Assembly (NCBI GenBank): GCA_030691075.1
Contig: JAUYFI010000070.1
Span: 1-52,963, forward strand
Length of the DNA stretch: 52,963 bases
Direction of reading: 5' to 3'
Source: Sulfurisoma sp.
Lineage (GTDB): Bacteria; Pseudomonadota; Gammaproteobacteria; Burkholderiales; Rhodocyclaceae
Both the position numbers and the translations under genes were made by a program. Below are positions 44,927-52,963 of the stretch, one piece after another. The notes beneath the pieces are model-generated. The model was not told the DNA's origin. It saw nothing but the letters and a program-made list of their open reading frames with translations, and searched no databases. Position 1 is the stretch's first letter. The number at the start of each line of letters is the position of its first letter.

Positions 44927-46144
44927 CTAGGGGCGAACCTGATCGACGACCAGCCGAACCCCCGTCGCGCCGACCTTGACCGTTCGCGGCGCCGACAGCA
45001 GGTCGCCGGGCTGCGGGCTGGCCATGCCGGTTTTTGAAATCCGCGCTTCGATGATGATCTCCTTGAACTTCGACAAGGCGTGGTCCGGGCTCATGGCCAG
45101 GCTGTCGTCGAGCGAAAACGCCAGCGGCAGCTCGGACACGCGCGCCTTGAGCACGGCGACCGGCATGCGCGAGCCATCGGCGGGGCGGGCGATGACCATC
45201 ACGGTGTCGCCGGGCGCGGCCTTGTCCTTCAGCGCGGCGGCGAGCTCGATGCGGCCCTTTACCGTCCCGCCAGCGCCGACTTTTTGCGGCGCCTTCGCGG
45301 CCGGTGGCGCCGCGCCGCCCTTGCCGCCCCTGGCCTTGGCCTCGCCGATGCTGCCCTGTACCGAGCGCGCCTCGTCCGAGTCCGGCGGTAATTGAGTTAG
45401 CAGCCGCTCCCAGTCCGTCACGGCCCGGTTGAACTGGCCGGCCTCGAAGGCCGCCGTGCCCGAAAGCCACAAGGCGTGAGCGTGGTCCGGGTCAAGCTTG
45501 AGGGCCTTCGCGATCAGCTCGCGCGGCTTGGCCCCGAAGGTGCCGCTGCCGGCCACCAGCACGTCGGCATAGTCGGCGAGCAGTGCCGGCTCCTTGTCGA
45601 TGAAGCTGCCGGCGCGGCCGTAGGCTTTGCCCGCATCGTCGAAACGGCCGAGGATTTTGTAGGAGCGCGCCAGCATTACCCAGCCCTGCGGGTTGTCTTC
45701 CTTCTCCAGCTTGGCGGAGAGTTTGGCCACCATGTCGTCGATCTCGGCGGCCGAGACCTTGTGCTCGGCCTTGGGCGGATTCAGCGCCCCCGGGTTGCCG
45801 AGCCAGGCGTAAAGCCCGCCGGCGAGCAGCGGCACGGCCAGCGCGATGGCCGCGAGCGTGGCACGACCGCCGGTCGCGGCCGCGGGCTCGACCTCGATGG
45901 CAGAGCCGTCATCGAGCAGACGGCGCTGGATCTCCTCGCGGGCGGTGGCGTAGTCGGCCTCGGCCAGCGCGCCGCCGGCGCGGTCGCGCTCGAGTTCGTC
46001 GAGCTGGTCGCGGTGGATGGCGATGTTGATGCGCCGCTGGGTCGGGGCGGAACCCGCCTTGCGGCGCATGAGATAGGGTCGCAGCAGCAGGGCGAGCGTG
46101 GCCAGCAGCAGGGCCGCGGCCCCGGCGAGGAATGCAGGAGTCAT
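44927..46144 (-). CDS. ccmI: Cytochrome c maturation protein CcmI (CycH)
   Basis: ATG 46144 gives 405 residues. It has two N-terminal membrane helices (LLLATLALLLRPYL and ATLAAIALAVPLLAGGLYAW) flanking a cytoplasmic helical stretch. TPR-like repeats follow (WVMLARSYKILGRFDDAGKA, LADYADVLVAG, ALWLSGTAAFEAGQFNRAV), then a C-terminal beta domain (GRIELAAALKDKAAPGDTVM). CcmI chaperones apocytochrome c to CcmFH. The linker before the last domain (KVGAGGT, near residue 290) is encoded by a copy of repeat family 1. It is the last gene of the ccm run. Confidence 0.92.
   Translation of the reverse strand: MTPAFLAGAAALLLATLALLLRPYLMRRKAGSAPTQRRINIAIHRDQLDELERDRAGGALAEADYATAREEIQRRLLDDGSAIEVEPAAATGGRATLAAIALAVPLLAGGLYAWLGNPGALNPPKAEHKVSAAEIDDMVAKLSAKLEKEDNPQGWVMLARSYKILGRFDDAGKAYGRAGSFIDKEPALLADYADVLVAGSGTFGAKPRELIAKALKLDPDHAHALWLSGTAAFEAGQFNRAVTDWERLLTQLPPDSDEARSVQGSIGEAKARGGKGGAAPPAAKAPQKVGAGGTVKGRIELAAALKDKAAPGDTVMVIARPADGSRMPVAVLKARVSELPLAFSLDDSLAMSPDHALSKFKEIIIEARISKTGMASPQPGDLLSAPRTVKVGATGVRLVVDQVRP
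45262..45288 (-). repeat. Dispersed repeat family 1, short form (copy G, inside ccmI)
   Basis: On the minus strand the sequence is GCAAAAAGTCGGCGCTGGCG then GGACGG, nearly the consensus. It lies in frame and encodes KVGAGGT between the TPR and the C-terminal domain. Confidence 0.75.
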
Positions 46145-46156
46145 CGTTTCATTTCC

Positions 46157-46313
46157 AACGGGAGCAGGACGGCCGCCGGGCCGCCCCAAGGCCGGCCGGA
46201 ACGCGCCGAAGGCGCATCGGGCAGCGGAGAGGTTTCGATAGCACCCCGTGACAATCGAGCGCAGCGAGCTTGCAGGCTCCTCCCCGAGAGGGGAGGTTGG
46301 GAGGGGTGGGTCA
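46157..46313. repeat. Dispersed repeat family 2 (copy between ccmI and ccmH)
   Basis: This 166-bp gap is the only large gap in the otherwise overlapping ccm operon. It holds GGCCGCCGGGCCGCCCCAAG, GGCCGGAACGCGCCGAAGGC and CCCCGAGAGGGGAGGTTGGG. The first and last modules match the block inside priA (29505-29596). It appears to be an insertion that separated two formerly coupled genes. Confidence 0.65.
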
Positions 46314-46838
46314 TTTCTTGTCTTCTTCCGCGAGCAGCGCCGCGGCGCGCTTCTGTTCTTCGATGGATAGGTGCTCGGCGCCGGCCTGCGCGACGGTACG
46401 GCCGCGGCGGCGCAGATACACGATCAGCGCGGTGATGCCAGCACCCAGCAGCAGGAAGGGGCCGCCCCACAAGAGCCAGGTCGTCGATTTGACCGGCGGC
46501 CGGTAGAGGATGAAGTCGCCGTAGCGGCTGACCATGAATTCCCTGACCTCGGCATCGGTCTTGCCGTCCTTGATGAGCTTGCGCACCTCGCGGCGCAGAT
46601 CCTGGGCCAGATCGGCGCGCGAGCCGGCCAGCGATTCGTTCTGACAGACCAGGCAGCGCAGTTCCTCGGCAATCACGTTGAGGCGCTGCTCGACGGCCTC
46701 GTCCTCGGCCAGCGGCGCGGCGTCCTTGGCAAAACCGGTGTTGACCACGGAGACACAGAGAGCACAGAGAAAAACAAAGACATTCAGAAGTCGGAATCCT
46801 CCGTGCCTCTGTGTCTCTGTGGTGAATGGTTTGCTCAT
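46311..46838 (-). CDS. ccmH: Cytochrome c maturation protein CcmH
   Basis: ATG 46838 overlaps the ccmG stop (ATGA) and gives 175 residues. The redox motif LRCLVCQNES is the CcmH signature (LRCxxCQ) that reduces apocytochrome thiols. A C-terminal membrane helix follows (WLLWGGPFLLLGAGITALIV). The N-terminus is odd: PFTTETQRHGGFRLLNVFVF and LCALCVSVVNTGFA are encoded by a palindromic dispersed repeat (46743-46826), so the signal peptide appears to derive from a mobile sequence. Confidence 0.92.
   Translation of the reverse strand: MSKPFTTETQRHGGFRLLNVFVFLCALCVSVVNTGFAKDAAPLAEDEAVEQRLNVIAEELRCLVCQNESLAGSRADLAQDLRREVRKLIKDGKTDAEVREFMVSRYGDFILYRPPVKSTTWLLWGGPFLLLGAGITALIVYLRRRGRTVAQAGAEHLSIEEQKRAAALLAEEDKK
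46743..46826. repeat. Palindromic dispersed repeat forming the CcmH signal-peptide region
   Basis: The left arm ACCACGGAGACACAGAGAGC (from 46745) and right arm, whose complement reads ACCACAGAGACACAGAGGCA, are inverted copies with about two mismatches, separated by about 30 bases. Such ACAGAGACACAGAG palindromes occur dispersed in many unrelated bacteria and give TTETQRHGG and LCVSVV peptides when translated. Only this copy was seen in the window. Confidence 0.8.
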
Positions 46839-47359
46839 CGTTGAAGCTCCTTCACCAGCGGCAGGATCTTCTGCTCCAGCGCCTCGGGCGTCACCGGGCC
46901 GATCTGCTTGTAACGGATCGTGCCGGCCTTGTCGATCACATAGGTCTCGGGCACGCCATAGACGCCGTAGTCGATGCCGACGCGGCCGTCGAGGTCGAAG
47001 GCCGACAGCAGGTAGGGGTCGCCGTGCCGTCGCAGCCAGCCGAGGCCGTCGGCGCGCTGGTCCTTGTAGTTGAGGCCGACGATGGGAACGATGCCGGTCT
47101 TGCCGAGCTCGACCAGCAGCGGATGCTCCTGCCGGCACGACACGCACCAGGACGCCCAGACATTGAGCAGCCAGACCTTGCCCTGCATGTCCTTCGGTGC
47201 GAAGCGCTTGTCGGTGGCCGCGAGCTGCGGCAGCTCGAAGGCCGGCGCCGGCTTGCCCACCAGCGGGCTCGGCACCTCGCGCGGATTGAGATTGAGGCCG
47301 ACGGCGAGAAAGCCGACCAGCACGAGGAAGGCGGCGAGGGGAAGCAGAAAACGGTTCAT
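46835..47359 (-). CDS. ccmG: Thiol:disulfide interchange protein CcmG (DsbE)
   Basis: A 174-residue membrane-anchored periplasmic thioredoxin. One N-terminal helix (LLPLAAFLVLVGFLAVGL), then the active site WASWCVSCRQEHPLL, the acidic GLNYKDQRADGLGWL stretch and the cis-Pro loop YGVPETYVIDKAG typical of CcmG. It keeps CcmH and apocytochrome thiols reduced and is itself reduced by DsbD. It overlaps ccmF and ccmH by 4 bp each. Confidence 0.95.
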   Translation of the reverse strand: MNRFLLPLAAFLVLVGFLAVGLNLNPREVPSPLVGKPAPAFELPQLAATDKRFAPKDMQGKVWLLNVWASWCVSCRQEHPLLVELGKTGIVPIVGLNYKDQRADGLGWLRRHGDPYLLSAFDLDGRVGIDYGVYGVPETYVIDKAGTIRYKQIGPVTPEALEQKILPLVKELQR

Positions 47360-49308
47360 GCGGCGGCTCCGGCGGCGGCGAACTTTTCGTCCCTGGCCCT
47401 GATGCGGTAGCGGCGATCCGACGCGGCGACGAGGCCGCCCAAGGCCATCAGCAGGCAGCCGCCCCATATCCAGTCGACGAAGGGCTTGTAGTACACGCGG
47501 ATTGCCCAGGCGCCTTTTTCCCCATTTGCGTCGAGCGGTTCGCCCAGCGAGACATAGACGTCGCGGGTGAAGCCGGTGTCGATCGCGGCCTCGGTCATCG
47601 GCATCTGCGAGGTGAAGTAGTTGCGCTTCTCGGGGTGCAGCATCTTGTCCACCTTGCCGTCGACGATCAGTTCGACGTCGCCGCGCATCGCGCGGTAGTT
47701 CGGCCCCGGCACTTCCTTCACGCCGAGGAAGCGGAAGGTGTAGCGGTCGATGCCGACGGTGTCGCCCGGCTCCATGCGCACGTCCTTCTCGATCTGGTAG
47801 CCGCCGACCAGGGTGACGCCGACGACGAACACGGCGATGCCGAGGTGGGCGATCTGCATGCCCCAGTAGGCGCGCGGCGGGGTTCCGGTCTTGAGGCGTT
47901 CGCGGATCTGGGTCGCCGCGCCGGCGACGATCCACAGCGCCAGCGTCAGCCCCATCGCCACCGGCGCCGACCAGGCGCCCAGGGCGAAGGGCAGCGCGGC
48001 GCCGCCGCCGACGGCGATCGCGAAGGCCAGCGCCAGCCGTCGTGCGATGTCCTTGACTTCGGCATGCTTCCAGCGCGCGATCGGCCCGACCGCCATCAGG
48101 AACAGCAGCGGCGCCATGATGGGCACGAACACCGCGTTGAAGTAGGGCGGGCCGACCGACAGCTTGCCCATGCCCAGGGCATCGACGAGCAGCGGGTAGA
48201 GCGTGCCGAGCAGCACCGTGCCGCAGGCGACCACCAGCAGCACGTTGTTCAGCAGCAGCAGCGTCTCGCGCGACACCAGGCCGAAGGCGCCGCCCAGGCT
48301 CACCTTGGGCGCGCGCCAGGCGAACAGCGTGAGCGAGCCGCCGACCACGACGGCGAGGAAGAACAGGATGAACACGCCGCGCCTGGGGTCGGTGGCGAAG
48401 GCATGCACCGAGGTCAGCACGCCGGAGCGCACGAGGAAAGTGCCGAGCAGCGAGAGCGAGAACGCGCCGATGGCCAGCAGCACCGTCCAGTTCTTGAAGC
48501 TGCCGCGCTTTTCGGTCGCCGCCAGCGAATGGATCAGCGCGGTGCCGACCAGCCAGGGCATGAAGGAGGCGTTCTCGACCGGATCCCAGAACCACCAGCC
48601 GCCCCAGCCCAGTTCGTAATAGGCCCACCAGGAGCCGAGCGCGATGCCCAGCGTGAGGAAGACCCACGCCGCCGTGGTCCACGGCCGCGACCAGCGCGCC
48701 CAGGCGGCGTCGAGGCGGCCCGAGATCAGCGCGGCGATGGCGAAGGCGAAGGCGACCGAGAAGCCGACGTAGCCCATGTAGAGCATGGGCGGGTGGAAGA
48801 CGAGGCCGGGATCCTGCAGCAGCGGGTTGAGGTCGCGGCCGTCCGCGGCCGCCGGCAGCAGGCGCTCGAACGGGTTCGAGGTGACGAGGATGAAGACGAG
48901 GAAGCCGACGGCGACCAGGCCGAGCACGCCGAGCACGCGCGCCACCATGGCATCGGGCAGCGAGCGCGACAGCAGCGAGACGGCGACGGTCCAGCCGGCG
49001 AGCATCAGCACCCACAGCAGCAGCGAGCCCTCGTGGCCGCCCCAGACGCCGGCGACGCGATACAGGGTGGGCAACAGCGAATTCGAGTGCTGGGCGACGT
49101 AGCCGACCGAGAAGTCGTTGGCGACGAAGGCCCAGGTCAGGCAGCCGAAGGCGAAGGCGACCAGCAGGAACTGCGCCTGCGCCGCGGGACGCGCCAGCGC
49201 CACCCAGGCGGCGTTGCCGCGCTGGGCGCCGATCAATGGCAGCGTGCCGAGGATCAGCGCGACGGGCAGGGCGAGGATGAGGGCGAAGTGGCCGAGTTCG
49301 GGGATCAT
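47356..49308 (-). CDS. ccmF: Haem lyase subunit CcmF
   Basis: ATG 49308 gives 650 residues; the longer frame upstream is a shadow of ccmE. It is a polytopic membrane protein with about 15 helices and the tryptophan-rich WWD motif [17 protein letters not shown], plus [15 protein letters not shown]. CcmF takes haem from CcmE and ligates it to apocytochrome with CcmH and CcmI. The length is normal for the family. It is coupled on both sides by 4-bp overlaps. Confidence 0.96.
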   Translation of the reverse strand: MIPELGHFALILALPVALILGTLPLIGAQRGNAAWVALARPAAQAQFLLVAFAFGCLTWAFVANDFSVGYVAQHSNSLLPTLYRVAGVWGGHEGSLLLWVLMLAGWTVAVSLLSRSLPDAMVARVLGVLGLVAVGFLVFILVTSNPFERLLPAAADGRDLNPLLQDPGLVFHPPMLYMGYVGFSVAFAFAIAALISGRLDAAWARWSRPWTTAAWVFLTLGIALGSWWAYYELGWGGWWFWDPVENASFMPWLVGTALIHSLAATEKRGSFKNWTVLLAIGAFSLSLLGTFLVRSGVLTSVHAFATDPRRGVFILFFLAVVVGGSLTLFAWRAPKVSLGGAFGLVSRETLLLLNNVLLVVACGTVLLGTLYPLLVDALGMGKLSVGPPYFNAVFVPIMAPLLFLMAVGPIARWKHAEVKDIARRLALAFAIAVGGGAALPFALGAWSAPVAMGLTLALWIVAGAATQIRERLKTGTPPRAYWGMQIAHLGIAVFVVGVTLVGGYQIEKDVRMEPGDTVGIDRYTFRFLGVKEVPGPNYRAMRGDVELIVDGKVDKMLHPEKRNYFTSQMPMTEAAIDTGFTRDVYVSLGEPLDANGEKGAWAIRVYYKPFVDWIWGGCLLMALGGLVAASDRRYRIRARDEKFAAAGAAA

Positions 49309-49745
49309 GGTTTCAGGGTTTTCTGCGCTTTCTGCGCCTGGTCGACTGCGTCCTGGGCCGCGGGCGGCATGTAGTTCTCGTCGTGCTTGGCCAGCACCTC
49401 GCTCGCGGTGAATTTGCCGTCCGGCCCGAGCTTGCCCTGCACCACGGCGCCCTTGCCCTCCTTGAAGAGGTCGGGGAGGATGCCGGTATAGGCCACCGGA
49501 ATTTCCTTGACGGTGTCGGTGACGACGAAGTTCACCGTGACGCCGTCGCGCTTGATCGAGCCTTCCTTGACCATGCCGCCGATGCGGAAGGCCTTGTCCT
49601 TCGGCGCCTTGCCGGCGGCGATTTCCGAGGGCGTCACGTAGAGCGCGATGTTGCTGTCCAGGGCATTGAGCACCAGAGCGGCACTGATGCCGATGGCGAC
49701 GATGCCGCCGGCGACGATGGCGAAGCGTTTGTGGCGGGGTTTCAT
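49305..49745 (-). CDS. ccmE: Periplasmic haem chaperone CcmE
   Basis: A 146-residue protein with one N-terminal anchor helix ([20 protein letters not shown]) and an OB-fold: [41 protein letters not shown]. The covalent haem-binding His is in [11 protein letters not shown], the family motif HDENY. It carries haem from CcmABCD to CcmF. It overlaps ccmD and ccmF by 4 bp. Confidence 0.96.
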   Translation of the reverse strand: MKPRHKRFAIVAGGIVAIGISAALVLNALDSNIALYVTPSEIAAGKAPKDKAFRIGGMVKEGSIKRDGVTVNFVVTDTVKEIPVAYTGILPDLFKEGKGAVVQGKLGPDGKFTASEVLAKHDENYMPPAAQDAVDQAQKAQKTLKP

Positions 49746-49924
49746 TGTTGGTCGAGTTCCTCGGCAAGGCGTTCGCGGCGCAGGCTGCGCAGAATGGCGC
49801 TTCGACGGTGGCGGACGAGGAAAGGTTCCATCAACAGCGCCAGCGCGGTGACGCCGAAGCTGCCCCAGACGTAGAGGGCGTAGCCGCCCATGGCGAAGAA
49901 TTCGGCGGGGGAGTTCCAAGTCAC
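49742..49924 (-). CDS. ccmD: Haem exporter protein CcmD
   Basis: GTG 49924 overlaps the ccmC stop (GTGA) and gives 60 residues; the frame upstream shadows ccmC. It has the CcmD pattern: [20 protein letters not shown] with one helix, then a basic cytoplasmic tail ([15 protein letters not shown]). CcmD helps release haem-loaded CcmE from CcmABC. An internal ATG would leave 49 residues, also plausible. Confidence 0.88.
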   Translation of the reverse strand: MTWNSPAEFFAMGGYALYVWGSFGVTALALLMEPFLVRHRRSAILRSLRRERLAEELDQQ

Positions 49925-50670
49925 GATTTCACCTCGTCGAGTTGCTTGACCCACTCGGTATGCGTCTCGCGTTCGAGGATGATGGCGCGAGCCCGCATCA
50001 GTGCCACGGCGATCGAGTACATCCAGAAGCACAGCGCCATCAGCAGCATGCCCCAAAGCATGGTCTGCGCCATCGACGGCGCCTTGGTAAGGTTGATGGT
50101 CGAGCCCTGGTGCAGCGTGTTCCACCACTTCACCGAGAAGTAGATGATGGGCACGTTCACCACGCCCACCAGCGCCAGGATCGCCCCGGCCTTGTCGGCG
50201 CGGCGCGGGTCGTCGATGGCGGCCTGCAGCGCGATGAAGCCGATGTAGAGGAAGAACAGGATCAGTTCCGAGGTCAGCCGCGCGTCCCACACCCACCAGG
50301 CGCCCCACATCGGCTTGCCCCAGAGCGCGCCGGTCCACAGGCTGAGGAAGGCCATCAGCGCGCCGGTCGGCGCCAGGGCCGAGGCCATCATGCCCGACAG
50401 CCGCGTGTTGAACACCAGGCCGAGCCCCGCCCAGCCGGCCATGATGCAGTAGATGAACATCGACATCCACGAGGCCGGCACGTGGATGAAAATGATGCGG
50501 TAGCCCTCGCCCTGCTGCGCGTCGGTGGGCGCGACGAAGAAGCTGATCCACAGGCCGGCGACGCCGAAAGCGGCGGTGAGCGCCCAGAACCACGGGATCA
50601 TCCGCCCGGCCAGCGGGTAGAAGCTCTGCGGGCTGGCGAACTTGAACCAGTTGATGAGTCGATTATTCAT
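49921..50670 (-). CDS. ccmC: Haem exporter/holo-CcmE assembly protein CcmC
   Basis: A 249-residue membrane protein with six helices and the tryptophan-rich haem-handling motif [19 protein letters not shown]. Conserved His residues are in [12 protein letters not shown] and [11 protein letters not shown]. CcmC presents haem to CcmE. The ATG is directly after the ccmB stop, without a gap. Confidence 0.96.
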   Translation of the reverse strand: MNNRLINWFKFASPQSFYPLAGRMIPWFWALTAAFGVAGLWISFFVAPTDAQQGEGYRIIFIHVPASWMSMFIYCIMAGWAGLGLVFNTRLSGMMASALAPTGALMAFLSLWTGALWGKPMWGAWWVWDARLTSELILFFLYIGFIALQAAIDDPRRADKAGAILALVGVVNVPIIYFSVKWWNTLHQGSTINLTKAPSMAQTMLWGMLLMALCFWMYSIAVALMRARAIILERETHTEWVKQLDEVKS

Positions 50671-51336
50671 TTACTCGAGTGCGATCCTCAAAGCGGCCGT
50701 GGTTGCCCACGGCGCGAAAAACACGGCCAGCGCCAGCAGCGCCGCCAGCAGCGACAGATGCCCGCCGGCGCCCAGCCCCGAAATATGGGCCTCGACCGCG
50801 CCCGCGCCGAAAATCAGCGCCGGCACGTACAGCGGCAGCACCAGCACACTCAACAGCACGCCGCCGCCGCGCACGCCCAGCGTCAGCGCCGCGCCGATGG
50901 CGCCGATCAGACTCAACAGCGGCGTGCCGATCAGCAGCGCCACCACCAGTACGCCGAGCGCCCCGGCGTCGAGGTCGAACTGCAAGCCCAACACCGGCGC
51001 CAAGAGCACCAGCGGCAGCCCCGACACCAGCCAGTGCGCCGCGATCTTGCCGCCGACCAGCAACCCCATCGGCGTCGGCGACAGTGCCATCTGCTCCAGC
51101 GTGCCGTCGGCATGGTCGGGCGCGAACATCCGCTGCAGGCCCAGCATGGTCGCCAGCAGGGCAGCCACCCACAATACACCCGGCGCGATCTTCCGCAGCA
51201 GCGCCGGCTCCGGCCCGATGCCGAGCGGGAACAGGCTGACGACGATCATGAAGAAGAACAGCGCCGTCAGCACCTCGCTCTTCCTGCGCATCGCCAGCAG
51301 CAGGTCGCGGCGGATCACGGCCAACAGCGAATTCAC
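50671..51336 (-). CDS. ccmB: Haem exporter permease CcmB
   Basis: GTG 51336 overlaps the ccmA stop (GTGA) and gives 221 residues. The start VNSLLAVIRRDLLLAMRRKS and the segment MFAPDHADGTLEQMALSP are characteristic of CcmB. About six helices follow. With CcmA it forms an ABC complex whose ATP use frees holo-CcmE. The GTG start is chosen from the coupling and family N-terminus. Confidence 0.94.
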   Translation of the reverse strand: MNSLLAVIRRDLLLAMRRKSEVLTALFFFMIVVSLFPLGIGPEPALLRKIAPGVLWVAALLATMLGLQRMFAPDHADGTLEQMALSPTPMGLLVGGKIAAHWLVSGLPLVLLAPVLGLQFDLDAGALGVLVVALLIGTPLLSLIGAIGAALTLGVRGGGVLLSVLVLPLYVPALIFGAGAVEAHISGLGAGGHLSLLAALLALAVFFAPWATTAALRIALE

Positions 51337-51938
51337 AATTTCACCGCCTTGCCGCCGGCGATCGGCATCGCCTGGTGGCTGGTCAGCACCGCCATGCCGC
51401 CGCCGGCCAGATGCTCGCCGATCAGCCCCGCCAGCATGTCCACCGCCTTCACGTCGAGCGCGGTGAAGGGCTCGTCCAGCACCCACAGTCGTGCCTTGCG
51501 CGTCACCAGCCGGGCCAGCAGCACACGCCGCTTCTGCCCGGCCGAGAGGAAGCGCACCGGCAGTTCCTCGCGCCCGCGCAGGCCGAAGCGCCACAGCACC
51601 GCCAGCGCCGCCGCCCCCGTCAGTTCCGCGCCGTCGAGCGCGGCGGCAAGCTCGAGGTTCTCCAGCGGCGTCAGTTCCTCCTTCAGCGCGCCGTGATGGC
51701 CGAGAAACAACATGTCGCGGCGGTAGTCCTCGCCCAATGCCTGGATCGGCTCGCCGTTCCAGCGGATCTCGCCCTCGACCGCATGGGACAGCCCCGTCAG
51801 CATCCGCAGCAGGCTGGTCTTGCCGGCGCCGTTCTCGCCCTGCACGTGCAGCCATTCGCCGGGCGCGACCGCAAGATCGAGCCCGGAAAAGAGGCGGCGT
51901 TCGCCGCGTACGCAGGTGAGCCCGGTCGCAGTCAGCAT
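51333..51938 (-). CDS. ccmA: Haem exporter ATP-binding protein CcmA
   Basis: A 201-residue ABC ATPase with Walker A QGENGAGKTSLLR, signature FLSAGQKRRVLLARL (the S-A-G-Q form is usual in CcmA), Walker B LWVLDEPFTALD and switch His in LTSHQAMP. The start VRGERRLFSGLDL is typical. It is the first gene of the nine-gene ccm run. An FNR-like site lies 39-52 bp upstream of the ATG. Confidence 0.95.
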   Translation of the reverse strand: MLTATGLTCVRGERRLFSGLDLAVAPGEWLHVQGENGAGKTSLLRMLTGLSHAVEGEIRWNGEPIQALGEDYRRDMLFLGHHGALKEELTPLENLELAAALDGAELTGAAALAVLWRFGLRGREELPVRFLSAGQKRRVLLARLVTRKARLWVLDEPFTALDVKAVDMLAGLIGEHLAGGGMAVLTSHQAMPIAGGKAVKL

Positions 51939-51947
51939 GAGGTGCGA

Positions 51948-51990
51948 ATTTTGCCAGACTTGGGGCCGCCGGCGGCTTAATCGGCATCAA
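51948..51990 (-). promoter_or_regulatory. Candidate FNR-controlled promoter of the ccm operon
   Basis: On the minus strand TTGATGCCGATTAA (51977-51990) matches 9 of 10 FNR consensus bases. A weak -10 (CAAAAT, 51948-51953) is placed so that the site centre would be about -42. Transcription would start only a few bases before the ccmA ATG, giving an almost leaderless mRNA, which is a caution. Confidence 0.45.
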
Positions 51991-52218
51991 ATGCCTGGAA
52001 TTGATCCGGCCCGCTTTTCCCGGAGAAACCACATCCAATCAGCGGTTATTCTGCTTGCCGCCATGCTCGCCCTGCCGGCCTGGGCGCAGGACAAAAGCCT
52101 CAGCCCCGGCGTCAACCGCGCCTACGAGGGCGCCTCTTTCGCCGACAGGGTGAAAGTCAGATCGTCGCCATCGGCAACCGCTACCGGCTTCGCGGCCCTA
52201 ATCCAATTCCGAATCTGA
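51991..52218 (+). pseudogene. Fragment with signal peptide, possible secreted methyltransferase remnant
   Basis: The frame from ATG 51991 contains a signal peptide (AVILLAAMLALPAWA) and a mature start QDKSLSPGVNRAYEGASFAD. This resembles periplasmic-signal-bearing SAM methyltransferase-like proteins. After about residue 55 the sequence becomes unlike protein (RSSPSATATGFAALIQFRI) and stops, so the gene seems cut. The 300-bp stretch after it (52219-52540) shows no gene, only small palindromes (CGCTGGCCAGCG at 52280, GACGTTACGCAACGTC at 52291) and a terminator. Confidence 0.4.
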
Positions 52219-52309
52219 ACATCAGTCAGCGCGCCCATGCTTGCCCCCGATTCCGCCGCTTGGCTACCCGGATATTGGGCGCTGGCCAGCGACGTTACGC
52301 AACGTCTGA

Positions 52310-52334
52310 AAACAAAAAACCCGCAACGGCGGGC
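52310..52334 (-). terminator. Rho-independent terminator
   Basis: On the minus strand CCCGC, loop CGTT, GCGGG is followed by TTTTTTGTTTT. It would end transcription from the small minus-strand gene at 52754. Confidence 0.65.
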
Positions 52335-52542
52335 TTGTGGCGGGTAGCTGCAACGTCCGGCGACATTCCCTTTTTACGCTTGAATGCGATCAACCAATCC
52401 CACGGGGGCGGGGGGGGTAATTGGCGAGGATCAATCGCTGAAAGAAATAGCGCACAGGCTCGGGGTAGTCCGCTTCATGTGGCTCGCCGGCTTCGGCGAT
52501 GCGGAAATGCTGCGCTCAATAGGTCAGGGCATCAAAGAGCGG

Positions 52543-52754
52543 TCAGGGGCGGGGCGGATCGCTCATTGCCTCCGCCACCAGTCTAGGCCAGTCGATTTCC
52601 GCCTCGATCCGCGCAAGATCATCACGGGCAGACATGTGACTTCCGCCAGCGACTCCCTCTGGACTTCGATCAGGGCGGAAGCCAGATCACGCGAAGCCCC
52701 GGCCTTTTCCAGCCGCTCTGCGAATTTGAGAGTATCGAAAGTAATTGCGCTCAT
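52543..52754 (-). pseudogene. DUF1640-like coiled-coil protein, probably frameshifted
   Basis: ATG 52754 follows AAGGAG and encodes SAITFDTLKFAERLEKAGAS then ALIEVQRESLAEV, the start of small DUF1640-type coiled-coil proteins. After this the frame gives unlikely sequence (TCLPVMILRGSRRKSTG). A neighbouring frame continues plausibly with ARDDLARIEAEIDWPRLVAE and stops at 52543. A frameshift near 52635 is the simplest explanation. Beyond it, 52755-52963 holds no gene I can support. Confidence 0.45.
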
Positions 52755-52963
52755 GATTCATGCTCCTTATATCGCCATTTCATTGCACACGCGATGCGCA
52801 ACATTCAGACGGTAACCAAGCCATCGAACTGGAGTTGTGGTCTGCCGGGTTGCCGGTTGAGCGGGAGGCAAAGGGTATGAGCCGCGACTTTGCGATAAAG
52901 GCGGGAGACGGGACGCCGCGGATCGCGTCGTCATTGCCGTGGCCCGGACTGGCGCCAACCAAC

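Noticed and set aside
52384-52815. 143-codon plus-strand frame near the right end
   Set aside because: It lies opposite the DUF1640-like gene with a good ribosome site; no recognisable domain.

Overview
The window looks like chromosomal DNA of a GC-rich betaproteobacterium, most likely of the order Rhodocyclales. The evidence is the gene content (gmk-rpoZ-spoT followed by a DUF3460-type gene, a NodIJ-like ABC pair, periplasmic nitrate reductase, a complete system I cytochrome c maturation operon) and a circularly permuted two-piece tmRNA gene with an ANDERFAIAA tag. Nearly all of the sequence is coding. Housekeeping operons alternate with short accessory or decayed patches.

Layout. 1-900: end of a MazG-like pyrophosphohydrolase gene and a parDE-type toxin-antitoxin pair. 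1035-3650: tightly overlapping operon of a 2Fe-2S ferredoxin, an alpha/beta hydrolase and a NodI/NodJ-like exporter. 3820-7845: a TorF/TIGR02001-type outer-membrane protein, a coiled-coil membrane protein (minus strand) and cutA-dsbD. 8087-10031: a vapBC-type pair, riboflavin synthase, and a wrecked toxin-antitoxin locus in which antitoxin and toxin have fused. 10151-17115: an ABC-F ATPase, a fragment of a multiheme cytochrome, a branched-chain amino acid binding protein, purT-mutY, and an alpha-carbonic anhydrase with an extra N-terminal domain. 17116-18629: decayed IS5-like transposase, the permuted ssrA gene, then remnants of a DNA methylase and a DUF6088 regulator. 18630-23914: MBL hydrolase, hipBA with a palindromic operator, a second ABC-F ATPase and two small proteins of unknown role. 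23997-31891: asmA-ROK kinase-MFS, priA, hemE. 32061-34851: a large proline-rich repetitive secreted protein and a small secreted protein, divergently arranged. 34912-38195: gmk-rpoZ-spoT and a DUF3460 gene. 38340-44831: napDAGHB facing napF and napC. 44927-51938: ccmABCDEFGHI on the minus strand. 51939-52963: degenerate fragments.

How the genes work together. The right third is a respiratory module. NapA/NapB reduce nitrate in the periplasm, NapC and NapGH deliver quinol electrons, and NapD/NapF help maturation. The adjacent Ccm system attaches haem to NapB and NapC. FNR-like palindromes lie about 41 bp upstream of plausible -10 boxes at napD, napC and ccmA, which suggests shared control by oxygen. 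DsbD and CcmG provide the periplasmic reducing path needed for haem attachment.

The most unusual signals are dispersed repeats that have entered genes. A short element with consensus close to GAAAAAGTCGGCGCTGGCGA followed by GACGG occurs at least eight times. Four copies lie inside dsbD, an MFS gene, priA and ccmI, always in one frame pair (KVGAGET or VSPAPTF) and always in linker regions. A second repeat family sits in priA and between ccmI and ccmH. A third, palindromic repeat encodes most of the CcmH signal-peptide region. The permuted tmRNA gene, the antitoxin-toxin fusion and the proline-rich repeat protein also deserve attention. All function calls come from reading motifs by eye; no database search was run.
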